Shown here: one piece after another, positions 6,443-16,700 of the stretch
How positions within the stretch are numbered: position 1 is the stretch's first letter
Layout of the letters: each line of letters starts with the position of its first letter
NCBI GenBank assembly: GCA_037443205.1
Contig: JBBIOU010000011.1
Location: 23,195 to 87,194 of the forward strand
Reading direction: 5' to 3'
Length of the DNA stretch: 64,000 nucleotides
Origin: JBBIOU01 sp037443205
GTDB taxonomy: Bacteria; Bacteroidota; Bacteroidia; Flavobacteriales_D; UBA2798
Position numbers and translations under genes: made by a program
The notes under the pieces: generated by a model
What the model was told of the DNA's origin: nothing
Seen by the model: only the letters and a program-made list of their open reading frames with translations
Databases searched by the model: none

Positions 6443-9217
6443 ATGGAATACAATTTTAGAGAAATAGAACAAAAGTGGCAACAACACTGGGCAGAACACA
6501 AAACTTACAAAGCATTAGATAATAGTGATAAATCTAAGTATTATGTATTAGACATGTTTCCTTACCCATCAGGAGCGGGTTTACATGTTGGGCATCCGCT
6601 TGGTTACATTGCCTCTGATATTATGGCTCGCTATAAACGCCATAAAGGCTTTAACGTATTACACCCAATGGGCTACGACAGTTTTGGTTTACCTGCTGAG
6701 CAATATGCTATTCAAACCGGACAGCACCCTGCCATAACTACGGAACAAAACATAAAACGATACCGCGAACAATTAGACAAAATTGGATTTTCATTCGATT
6801 GGGACAGAGAAGTGCGCACCAGCGATCCAAACTATTATAAATGGACACAGTGGATTTTTATTCAACTTTTCAATTCGTGGTATAATCCCGAAAGCGATAA
6901 AGCAGAACCCATTGAAACGCTTATTAAAAAATTTAAAAACCTCTCCCCTAACTCCTCTCAAAATGGAGAGGGGAACAATAGTTCCCTTAACATACCTGAA
7001 ATTTTAAAAAATAAACGCTGGAATGAACTTTCAGAAAAAGAGCAATCAGATATTTTAATGGAATACCGATTAGCTTATTTAAGCGAAGCTTATGTAAACT
7101 GGTGTCCTGCATTGGGTACGGTATTAGCCAATGATGAAGTAAAAGATGGCGTGAGCGAAAGAGGTGGCCATCCGGTAGAAAGAAAATTAATGAAACAATG
7201 GAGTCTTCGCATTACGGCTTATGCAGAACGCTTACTTAAAGGATTAGATATAATTGACTGGAGCGAAAGTATAAAAGAAGCACAAAGAAACTGGATTGGA
7301 AGATCGGAAGGGACAAGTTTAAAATTTGAAATTGATGGTTACAATGCAGAAGTAGAAGTTTTCACAACCCGCCCCGACACTATTTTTGGAGTGAGTTATT
7401 TAACGCTTGCACCCGAACACGAACTGGTAGAAAAAATTACTACTCCCGAACAAAAAGAAAAAGTAGAGGCATACATTACTTATGCTAAAAATCGCAGCGA
7501 ACGCGAGCGTCAGGCCGATGTAAAAAAAGTTACAGGCGAGTTTACCGGAGCTTATGCCATACAGCCTTTTACAGGAAAACAAATTCCGATTTGGGTGGGC
7601 GATTATGTTTTGGCAGGATATGGAACAGGCGCAGTAATGGCTGTTCCCGCTCATGATTCGCGCGATTATGCTTTTGCAAAAACCTTTAATTTACCAATTC
7701 TGCAAGTAGTTGAAGGTGGCGACATAAGTAAAGAAGCTTACGATACAAAAGAAGGTAAAATAATTAATTCTGATTTTTTAAACGGACTTGAAGTAAAAGA
7801 TGCCATAAAAGCTGCCATTGCCGAAATTGAAAAACGAGGAATAGGAAAAGGAAAAATAAATTATCGCCTTCGCGATGCAGTATTTGGCCGCCAACGCTAT
7901 TGGGGCGAACCCATACCTATTTATTATGATAATGAAATACCAAAAGCAGTTGACGAAAAACATTTACCCATTATTCTCCCTGAAGTTGATAAATATTTAC
8001 CGACTGAAGATGGCGATCCACCATTAGCAAGAGCTTCAGAAAAATGGAAATATCAGGGAAAATACGATTACGAATTTACCACCATGCCGGGATGGGCAGG
8101 CAGTTCCTGGCATTTTTTGCGCTACATGGATCCAAAAAACGAAAAGGAATTTGTATCTAAAAAAGCTGCCGAATATTGGAAAGAAATTGACTTATATATA
8201 GGCGGTGCCGAACACGCCACAGGACATTTATTATACTTCCGCTTTTGGACAAAATTTCTGAAAGACCTAGGTTACATCAGCATTGAAGAACCTGCAAAGA
8301 AATTGATTAATCAGGGGATGATACAGGGAACTTCAGCTATTATTTACCGCGTAAACGGAACTAATAAAATTGTATCAGCAGGTTTAAAAAATAAATACGA
8401 TGCTGTTGCGATTCATATTGATGTTAATTTGGTTGATAATAGTATTGTAAATATTGAAGAATTAAAAAAATGGCGCGATGATTTTGCCAATGCAGAATTT
8501 GAATTAGAAAATGGTAAATTAATTTGCCATCACGAAGTTGAAAAAATGAGTAAAAGATGGTTTAATGTTGTAACACCAGATTCAATATGCGAAAAATACG
8601 GAGCCGACACATTGCGTTTATACGAAATGTTTTTAGGTCCGCTGGAGCAGCACAAACCATGGAACACAAACGGAATAACGGGTGTACATAATTTCTTGAA
8701 AAAACTTTGGAGATTATTCCACTCAGAAAATGGAATTTCAAACGAGGCAGCAAGTAAAGCAGAACTTAAAGCTTTACACAAATGCATTAAAAAAGTAAAC
8801 GAAGACATTGAGCGTTTTTCATTCAACACTTCGGTAAGTAATTTTATGATTTGTGTAAATGAGCTAAGCGATTTAAAGTGCAACAAACGCGAAATATTAG
8901 AGCCGCTTATTGTTTTAATTTCTCCTTATGCACCTCATATTGCAGAAGAACTATGGAGCAAATTAGGGCACACAGAAAGTATTGAATACGTTACTTATCC
9001 TGTGCATAACGAAGCATATTTAACAGAAGATAATTTTAATTATCCGGTTTCATTTAACGGAAAAATGCGTTTTAATATTGAACTGCCCATTACACTTTCT
9101 CCCAAAGAAGTGGAAGAAGCAGCACTTTCAGCACCTGAAGCCCAAAAATGGTTGGAGGGAAAAACGCCCAAAAAAGTAATAGTTGTACCTAAAAAGATTG
9201 TAAATATTGTAGTTTAA
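6443..9217 (+). CDS. leuS: Leucyl-tRNA synthetase
   Basis: Class Ia synthetase charging tRNA-Leu; 924 residues from the chosen start MEYNFREIEQKWQQHW, the normal family N-terminus. The frame extends upstream to 6290, but those 51 codons are not LeuRS-like and contain a promoter box. The HIGH-type motif is PYPSGAGLHVGHPLGY. The CP1 editing domain includes VFTTRPDTIFGVSY and AVMAVPAHDSRDY. The second ATP motif is KMSKR followed by WFNVVTPDSI, rather than textbook KMSKS. Residues about 150-195 form a family-variable insert before the VNWCPALGTVLANDEV segment, and inside it residues 166-181 are encoded by a hairpin-rich repeat (see 6939-6986). Confidence 0.97.
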   Translation: MEYNFREIEQKWQQHWAEHKTYKALDNSDKSKYYVLDMFPYPSGAGLHVGHPLGYIASDIMARYKRHKGFNVLHPMGYDSFGLPAEQYAIQTGQHPAITTEQNIKRYREQLDKIGFSFDWDREVRTSDPNYYKWTQWIFIQLFNSWYNPESDKAEPIETLIKKFKNLSPNSSQNGEGNNSSLNIPEILKNKRWNELSEKEQSDILMEYRLAYLSEAYVNWCPALGTVLANDEVKDGVSERGGHPVERKLMKQWSLRITAYAERLLKGLDIIDWSESIKEAQRNWIGRSEGTSLKFEIDGYNAEVEVFTTRPDTIFGVSYLTLAPEHELVEKITTPEQKEKVEAYITYAKNRSERERQADVKKVTGEFTGAYAIQPFTGKQIPIWVGDYVLAGYGTGAVMAVPAHDSRDYAFAKTFNLPILQVVEGGDISKEAYDTKEGKIINSDFLNGLEVKDAIKAAIAEIEKRGIGKGKINYRLRDAVFGRQRYWGEPIPIYYDNEIPKAVDEKHLPIILPEVDKYLPTEDGDPPLARASEKWKYQGKYDYEFTTMPGWAGSSWHFLRYMDPKNEKEFVSKKAAEYWKEIDLYIGGAEHATGHLLYFRFWTKFLKDLGYISIEEPAKKLINQGMIQGTSAIIYRVNGTNKIVSAGLKNKYDAVAIHIDVNLVDNSIVNIEELKKWRDDFANAEFELENGKLICHHEVEKMSKRWFNVVTPDSICEKYGADTLRLYEMFLGPLEQHKPWNTNGITGVHNFLKKLWRLFHSENGISNEAASKAELKALHKCIKKVNEDIERFSFNTSVSNFMICVNELSDLKCNKREILEPLIVLISPYAPHIAEELWSKLGHTESIEYVTYPVHNEAYLTEDNFNYPVSFNGKMRFNIELPITLSPKEVEEAALSAPEAQKWLEGKTPKKVIVVPKKIVNIVV
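6939..6986 (+). repeat. Palindromic repeat-like insert within leuS coding sequence
   Basis: The segment contains CCTCTCC and, 18 bp on, GGAGAGG (reverse complements), a second pairing of CCTCTC with GAGAGG, and an adjacent perfect hairpin GGGAAC-AATA-GTTCCC (6971-6986). It looks like the CT-rich/GA-rich palindromic intergenic repeats seen in Bacteroidota genomes. It is in frame and translated as a Ser/Asn/Gly-rich loop (LSPNSSQNGEGNNSS). Confidence 0.55.
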
Positions 9218-9348
9218 TAATTCCACATAGACATTTCGACATATTTTTTACGATAAATGTTTAGTTTTTAGCGATAAATTAATAATTAATATCAGTTTTT
9301 TATTATTTTCGCATACGGAAAACAAAAAAGCGGTTCAATATTAAACAA

Positions 9349-12300
9349 ATGTACTTATCCATGAGTGTGAACAACCAATTAAAGCGCGGATGGCGTTTGC
9401 TGTTATTTTGCTTTATTTTATTACAGTATAAATCAGCTAAATCTCAAATAGACACAGTATTTTGGTTTGCGGCTCCCGAAGTTTCTTCATCACTGGGCGA
9501 CAACCCGATTTATTTAAAATTTCTTACCTACAATACTCCGGCAACTATCACTATTAGTCAGCCGGCAAATATGTCATTTACTCCTATCGTATTGAATTTG
9601 CCGGCAAACAGTAACGGGCAAACAAATTTAACCCCGTTTTTATCCCAAATTGAAAGCCCTGCAGCCAACGTGGTTTCTAATAACGGATTAAAAGTATCAT
9701 CTACGGCACCCATTAGTGCGTTTTTCGATTTACAAGCTACAAACAATAAAGAAATTTTTTCATTAAAAGGACAAAAAGCCCTGGGTACAAATTTTTATAC
9801 TCCATTTCAAACTTTTTTTGCAGCCGGTTCAACCACTCCCGCCTCATTTCATTCATTTGAAATTGTTGCAACACAACCCAATACTACGGTGCTTATAACT
9901 CCCCGTGCCAATATAGTAGGGCATAGTGCCAATGTTACATACAGCATCAGTTTAAATGCCGGGCAAACTTACAGTGGTCGCACCACATCTACTGCAGCTA
10001 CTCCCTCCCTGGCAGGGTCTATTATTTCTGCTGATAAACCTGTGGCAGTAACGGTTCATTCAGGCGCCTTAAGCAGTGCCGGATGCATGAATACAACAGG
10101 CGACCAAATCACTACCACCGAACACATCGGCACAGATTATATTATCTACAAGAACAATGCATTTAATGAGAGAATTTACGTATTGGCCACTCAAAACGCA
10201 ACTACTGTAGAAATATATAAATCTACCAATTCAAATACCTTAATAAACTGGGGCGAAACCCATCAGGTAACTACCAATATAAACGATACGGTAATCTACA
10301 TCAAAACCAATAAACCGGTTTATGTTTATCACCTTTCGGGTAACGGATGCAGGTTGGCGGCAGCTCAGGTGCCACCGGTTTTTTGTGCAGGAACGTATGA
10401 AACATCTTTTTCGCGTCACAGCAGCGATTCAATCGGGGTGTTTTTATATACCCGAACCGGATTTGAAAGTATGTTTGCTTTAAACGGAAATGCATCGCTT
10501 GTGCCGGCCTCTGCGTTTAAAAACGTTCCGGGTACCAGCGGGCAGTTTAAATCGGCATTGATTTATTACAATACTACGGATGTACCTGTTGGTTCGTACA
10601 ATAAAATAACTAACTCGGGAGATATTTTCGGATTAGGGATTATACATGGTCAACACTCGGCAGGCTCAGGCTACGCTTATTTATCGCAGTTTTCATCCTC
10701 TCCATTTGTTGAAGCAGGTCCGGCAGTTGATACAACTTGCGCGAATGTACCTTACACGGTTAATGGCATAGTAGGAGGGGGTTCAGTAACAGGCTTCTGG
10801 GGCAGCTCCGGTTTCGGAAGCTTTCAAAATCCGCTCAATAGCTTAAATAATACTTATGTACCCAGTAATTTAGACACCTTAGTTAGTCCGATAAGATTAG
10901 TGCTTACTTCTTCTCCGCCTTGCCCAACCCAACGCGATACCATATTTTTACATGTATTACCCGCACCTATTGTAAACGCATCGGTTGATCAATCGGTTTG
11001 TAATAATAATCCGGTAGTTAATCTCAATGGCAGTGTAATTGCCGGTTCTACAACAGGTATATGGACCAGTTTAGGTACGGGAGGAACTTTTAGCCCTAAC
11101 AATACTACATTAAATGCAACATTTACTCCATCCTCAACCGATATCAGTAACGGTTCGGTAACATTGGTATTGACTTCTACTAATGCAGGGGTTTGCTTAA
11201 ATGTTTCTGACACTATGGTAGTTACATTTACGCAGGCAGCTACCGTAAATGCAGGCCCTGCCACTGTTTCGGTGTGTGCTAATAATCCACAAGTAAGCCT
11301 TAGCGGAACAGTTTCTGCGCCTTTTGGAGGAAAATGGACAACCAGTGGCACCGGCTTTTTCTTACCTAATAACTTATCATTAAACTGCACTTACCAACCC
11401 ACCACCGCAGATGTAAACAGCGGTAGTGTTACACTATATCTGGAATCAACCAACAACGGAAATTGTTTACCGGTTTATGATAGCATTGTAGTTACTTTTA
11501 CTCCGGCACCAACAGTTAATGCCGGAACTAATATTATTGCCTGTACCAATAGCCCGACAGTTCAATTAAATGGCACTGTTAGCGGCCCTACCACTACAGG
11601 AATCTGGTCAGGAGGAAGCGGTACATTCACACCTTCAAATACCACGTTAAACGCAGTTTATACTCCAACCCCTGCTGAGGTTTTATCCGGAACCATCTTC
11701 TTAACATTAACTTCTACCAATAACCAAAACTGCAATGCAGTTAACAGCACCGTACAAATTAATTTTGTAGCTCCGCCTTTTGCAAACTTCAATTTTAATA
11801 ATGTCTGCCAAAATGAAACAACTGTTTTTACTGATTTTTCTTTACCCGGGTTTGGCTCTTTAAATGCCTGGCAATGGGATTTTGGCGATAACACAAATTC
11901 TGCTTTGCAAAACCCCACGCATCTTTATGCTGCACCTGGAAACTATACGGTACAGTTAATAGCTACCTCTAATAGTGGTTGCAGCGATACAATTACACAA
12001 ACCGTTAGTGTTTACCCTAAACCCGTTGCTGACTTTACATACACCGGTTCTTGTAACGGTGCATTTATCACCATAAATTTTACAGATAGTTCCTATGTAA
12101 ACAACGGCACTATCAATTACTGGTATTATGATTTTGGAGGTCCGGGCAATATTGTTGCACAAAACCCTACACAGGTATTTACTACTTCGGGTAATTATAC
12201 AGTTACACATGCTGTTGCCACCACGCAAGGTTGCAGAGATACCATTGTTAAAATAGTTAATGTTCCACCCCGACCGGATGCGGATTTTACTTATAATTTT

Positions 12301-12807
12301 AATGCCGGCCCCAATGTTGGTTCTATTTATAATTTTGTTAATCTATCAAGTAACAGTACCAGCTATTATTGGACATTTGGCGATGGCAACAATTCGACTG
12401 ACGTAAACCCTTTAAATACGTATTTTAATAACGGAAATTATTATGTAACACTTTATGCATATGGGGCATTTGGCTGCGTTGATAGTACCACAAAAATTAT
12501 TGTAATAAATAATGTAACTACCGAAATCAGTACTTTAATACCGAATGCTATTTCGCCTAATGGTGATGGAAAAAATGACGTGTGGAAGCTTGGATTTATT
12601 AATCTTTTATACCCCGATGCCGAGGTGTACATTTACAACCGCTGGGGACAAGAAATGTTTTCATCTAAAGGATACAACACCCCTTGGGATGGCACCTATA
12701 ACAATGAGCCTGTTCCAGATGCTACCTATTATTATGTGATAAAACTCAACGACTCTCAGTCGCAAATTTTTAAAGGCTCAATTTTAGTTTTAAGAAATAA
12801 AGATTAA
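9349..12807 (+). CDS. Giant surface protein: IgGFc-like head, repeats, PKD domains, T9SS type B tail
   Basis: A 1152-residue predicted exported adhesin. A signal peptide (residues 1-32, cleavage after AKS) precedes an IgGFc-binding-like N-terminal region (about 33-450, beginning QIDTVFWFAAP). Four repeats of about 90 residues follow, starting near 451, 541, 631 and 721 (pattern VNAG..C.N.P.V.LNGTV...TGIWS..GTF.P.N..LNA.Y.P). Three PKD-like domains (near 810, 892 and 976; WDFGDN, TFGDGNN) lead to a CHU_C/gliding-motility C-terminal domain (about 1064-1152; AISPNGDGKNDVW, IYNRWGQEMF, WDGTYNNEPVPDATYYYVI). The tail is the type B T9SS sorting signal, usually paired with a PorP/SprF barrel, and such a gene follows 5 bp later. 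Confidence 0.9.
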   Translation: MYLSMSVNNQLKRGWRLLLFCFILLQYKSAKSQIDTVFWFAAPEVSSSLGDNPIYLKFLTYNTPATITISQPANMSFTPIVLNLPANSNGQTNLTPFLSQIESPAANVVSNNGLKVSSTAPISAFFDLQATNNKEIFSLKGQKALGTNFYTPFQTFFAAGSTTPASFHSFEIVATQPNTTVLITPRANIVGHSANVTYSISLNAGQTYSGRTTSTAATPSLAGSIISADKPVAVTVHSGALSSAGCMNTTGDQITTTEHIGTDYIIYKNNAFNERIYVLATQNATTVEIYKSTNSNTLINWGETHQVTTNINDTVIYIKTNKPVYVYHLSGNGCRLAAAQVPPVFCAGTYETSFSRHSSDSIGVFLYTRTGFESMFALNGNASLVPASAFKNVPGTSGQFKSALIYYNTTDVPVGSYNKITNSGDIFGLGIIHGQHSAGSGYAYLSQFSSSPFVEAGPAVDTTCANVPYTVNGIVGGGSVTGFWGSSGFGSFQNPLNSLNNTYVPSNLDTLVSPIRLVLTSSPPCPTQRDTIFLHVLPAPIVNASVDQSVCNNNPVVNLNGSVIAGSTTGIWTSLGTGGTFSPNNTTLNATFTPSSTDISNGSVTLVLTSTNAGVCLNVSDTMVVTFTQAATVNAGPATVSVCANNPQVSLSGTVSAPFGGKWTTSGTGFFLPNNLSLNCTYQPTTADVNSGSVTLYLESTNNGNCLPVYDSIVVTFTPAPTVNAGTNIIACTNSPTVQLNGTVSGPTTTGIWSGGSGTFTPSNTTLNAVYTPTPAEVLSGTIFLTLTSTNNQNCNAVNSTVQINFVAPPFANFNFNNVCQNETTVFTDFSLPGFGSLNAWQWDFGDNTNSALQNPTHLYAAPGNYTVQLIATSNSGCSDTITQTVSVYPKPVADFTYTGSCNGAFITINFTDSSYVNNGTINYWYYDFGGPGNIVAQNPTQVFTTSGNYTVTHAVATTQGCRDTIVKIVNVPPRPDADFTYNFNAGPNVGSIYNFVNLSSNSTSYYWTFGDGNNSTDVNPLNTYFNNGNYYVTLYAYGAFGCVDSTTKIIVINNVTTEISTLIPNAISPNGDGKNDVWKLGFINLLYPDAEVYIYNRWGQEMFSSKGYNTPWDGTYNNEPVPDATYYYVIKLNDSQSQIFKGSILVLRNKD

Positions 12808-12812
12808 TAAAA

Positions 12813-13784
12813 ATGATAAAGAAATTTATATACACAACAATTGTTTTGCTGCTTTTTGCTTATTTTTCATTGGCACAGCAACAAGCTACGTTTACAAATT
12901 TTTTACTGAATGATTATTTTTATAATCCTGCAATTGCCGGCAGCAAAAAAGTGCATGTTGCCAATTTAAGTTACCGCAATCAGTGGACAGGATTTGAAGG
13001 CGCACCTAATACACTTATCGGTAATTTTTATGGCTCGCTTAGAAATGAAGGCAAGCATGGTTATGGACTTTCGATATTGAACGACCGTGCAGGGCTTGCC
13101 CAAAGTACAGCTATATATTTGAATTATGCCTACCATATTAAGTTAAGTAAAGAAATAAAATTAGGTTTGGGATTTCAACCCGGATACTTGCAATACAGGG
13201 TTAAGTTGTATGATGCTCGCCTGGCTGATGCAGGTGATGATGTGTTAACCGGTAATATATTATCGGCTAACGCACTCGATTTAAACAGCGGGTTTCATTT
13301 GTACTCACCTAAGTTTTTTGTGATGGGGGCCATGCAGCAAATACTTGGTAAGGAAATACAATTTACTACATACAACAATAATCTGGCTAAACACTTTACC
13401 CTGCTCGGAGGCTATAACATTAAATTAGACAGTGCAAAAATGTTATTACAACCCACTTTGCTGGTACGTTATGTTAAACCGGCACCAGCGCAAATAGGTA
13501 TTATGTTAAAAGCGACATACGATAAAAAATACTGGGCAGGTATATCTTATCGCACCAGCGATGCTATGTCTGTGTGTATAGGATATAATTTAAAAGAAAG
13601 ACTCAGTGTGGGATATGGTTATGATTATTCTGTTTCAGGCATCCGAAAATTTAATTCCGGTTCGCACGAAATTGTTATATCGTTTATCACAACGCCTAAA
13701 AAACCTTCGCTTGATGAAATGGACGAAAAACTAAATAACCGCATCATGGATCAAAATAAACTTGATGTCAAAGAAAAATATTAA
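12813..13784 (+). CDS. PorP/SprF family T9SS outer-membrane protein (1)
   Basis: A 323-residue PorP/SprF-like beta-barrel. A signal peptide ends at about residue 22 (YFSLAQQQATF). The family hallmarks are QATFTNFLLNDYFYNPAIAGSK, LSYRNQWTGFEGAPNT and the recurring glycine/aromatic strands (GYGLSILNDRAGL). In Flavobacterium johnsoniae SprF is needed for secretion of SprB, a type B cargo; by analogy this barrel likely serves the upstream 1152-residue protein. It lies between two related adhesin genes with gaps of only 5 bp on each side, so the group is transcribed together. Confidence 0.9.
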   Translation: MIKKFIYTTIVLLLFAYFSLAQQQATFTNFLLNDYFYNPAIAGSKKVHVANLSYRNQWTGFEGAPNTLIGNFYGSLRNEGKHGYGLSILNDRAGLAQSTAIYLNYAYHIKLSKEIKLGLGFQPGYLQYRVKLYDARLADAGDDVLTGNILSANALDLNSGFHLYSPKFFVMGAMQQILGKEIQFTTYNNNLAKHFTLLGGYNIKLDSAKMLLQPTLLVRYVKPAPAQIGIMLKATYDKKYWAGISYRTSDAMSVCIGYNLKERLSVGYGYDYSVSGIRKFNSGSHEIVISFITTPKKPSLDEMDEKLNNRIMDQNKLDVKEKY

Positions 13785-13789
13785 TCATT

Positions 13790-16700
13790 ATGAATACTTT
13801 TAAATTTTTAGAAATGAAAAAAAGCAAATATTTACTAGTATTTGTTGTGTTTTTTAGTCTTTCACAAAAAGAAGCAAAAGCACAAATTGACACGCTTTTT
13901 TGGTTTGCGGCTCCCTGGGTAACACCCGACCATTGGTGGAGAGACCCTATAGCATTTCATTTTTCCACCTTTAACAACCCTACTGCAGTAAGAATTCAAC
14001 AACCTGTAACCGGATATGATACTACCATTAATATACCTGCTAACAGCTTGTTTTCAAAATATGTGGACTTTATGATTAATGCGGTAGAATCTAAACCCGC
14101 AAACACAGTTTTAAATACAGGTTTTAAAATAACATCTGATTTTCCAATTACGGTAGTGTATGATGTTATTACACGTCCTACTCAACATTACAACCCCGAA
14201 ACATTTTCTCTTAAAGGTCAAAACGGATTAGGAAAAGAATTTGTGTGCTCATTCCAAACAAGATGGAATAACCAAACATTAAGTGGTGACCTAAACGGAG
14301 ACTCACAAGTTACACAGCCGTATCAGCAAATAAATATTGTAGCCACCGAGCCAAATACCACTGTTTATATTACACCCCGATGTAATGTAGTAGGAGGGCA
14401 CCCGGCTAATGTTACGTACTCGGTAGTTTTACCTTTGGCAGGAAATACCTATACGGTTCAAAACCTGGTACAAAATACCAGTGTGCCCGGTAATAACCTG
14501 GCGGGAACTATTGTAGTTGCCGATAAGCCTATTGCCGTTACAGTTACTGACGATTCGGTAAACCCTTCGGGAGGAGGCGGATGCTACGATTTAATGGGAG
14601 ACCAAACCGTTCCGGTAGATGTGGTAGGAACGGATTATATTGTTCTAAAAGGTAATTTAAATGTTGGTTCAGAAGAATCATTTTTCATTACGGCAACCGA
14701 AAATTTTACGCAGGTTACAATTAACGATGGATTTAATCCTGTTACCAATGTATTATTAAATCAAGGAGATACTTACCGATATTTAATTAATAATGCAGGA
14801 CAGCCAAGAACTTATGTACAAGCTGATAAACCGGTATATGTGTTACACATGACAGGTTATGGCTGCGAATTAGGAGAAGCCATTTTACCGCCACTAAATT
14901 GTGCCGGTTCTCAAACGGTTACATTTCCCCGAACGAATGCCCAAAATTTTTCACTCAATATACTATGTCCTACCGGTGCTGAGGGAGCCTTTTTACTAAA
15001 TGGTAATCCGGCTCTGGTGCCTGCCGCAGCGTTTAACCCTGTGCCCGGTACAGGTGGTCAATGGCTGGCAGCACAAATTACCTTTACAACGGCACAAATA
15101 CCCGCGGGTTCTTCAAATATCTTAACCAATTCCATTGATAATTTTGGAATGGGTGTTATTAATGGTGGTACTACAACCGGATGCTTGTATCATTATATGT
15201 CCTCCTTCATAAGAAGAGTATATACCCATGCCGGTAACGACACTATTTTATGCAGCGGTGATCCCTTTGTTCCTTTAAATGGCAGCGTAACCGGAGGAGC
15301 AACCACCGGTATTTGGACCACAATAAATGGTTCAGGAACATTTAATAACCCTACCGACTTAGTAGGGCAATACAACCCGACTGCCAGCGATTATAGCCAG
15401 GGAACCGTTACGTTTGTCTTGGAATCTACCGGTAATTGCTTGCCGGTTAGAGATACCTTGGTAGTTCAATTTATTCAATCACCTATAGTTACTGCCGGGG
15501 TTGATAATGTATATTGTAAAAACAATGTTCCGCAAATACCTTTAAATGGTACATTGCAGTATGCAGTTGGTTCAAACTGGAGTGGTGGTGCAGGAGGTTC
15601 GTTTGGTAACGCAGGTTCATTAAATACTTTTTATACACCTTCACCGGCCGATTTAGCAAACGACAGTGTTGCTATTGTTATTACATCAGCAGGTAGTTTC
15701 TTTGCTTGTCCGGACGACTCGGATACAGTGGTATTTTACTTTACTGAGCCTCCGGTAGTTGTTGCAGGACCTAATCAAACGATTTGTACCAGTGTAACCG
15801 ATATAAATTTGAATGGTTTTGTAGGCGGAACATCCAACACTGGTGTCTGGTCGTATACAGGCACAGGAAGTATCAGCCCAAGTAACAACAGCCTTACCGG
15901 GATATATTCGGTAACACCTACCGACACTACAGCTTCGCAATTATGGTTTTATTTAACTTCAACCAACAATGGCAATTGCCTGGCAGTAGTAGATAGTTTT
16001 CAGGTTAATATTTTAAGCAAACCAAGTATATCTATGACTGTTCCCGACTCGGTTTGTTCTAATTTATCGAGTATAAATTTAAGCGGCAATGTAACAAGCG
16101 GTTTTGATTACTATTGGTCAACCGATGGAGCCGGTACCATTGTTAGTCCCAATAATACACCCAACACCAGTTACACCATCAGCCCGATTGACGTATCAAA
16201 CGGTTTTGTGAATATAGCTTTATCTACAACACCGGATATTTGTCCTACGGAAAGTGATACTGTTACGGTTTACTTTATAGCACCACCCACCGTATTTGCC
16301 GGAAATGATATTAACTTATGCAGCAATGAAGCGATACAATTAAACGGAAATATAAGTGGTCCCAATCCACAAGGAACATGGACAAGTACCGGTACAGGTG
16401 TATTTAATCCGGGTAATAATTTTATCTCTACCATATATATCCCCTCTGCTCTTGATATCTCAAATGGTAATGTGCAATTAACTTTAACTTCGACTAATAA
16501 TTTTGGATGCCCGCCAACCAATGATGCATTGAATGTAACCTTTTTACCAATACCGAATGCATCATTTAATGCGACTACAGTTTGCGAGGGGAATAATACA
16601 ACATTTACCGACCAATCAACTGTTTCGTCAGGCAGTATAACATCCTGGAATTGGGATTTTGGTGGCTTTGGCAGTTCGGTTGCTCAAAACCCGCTATATA

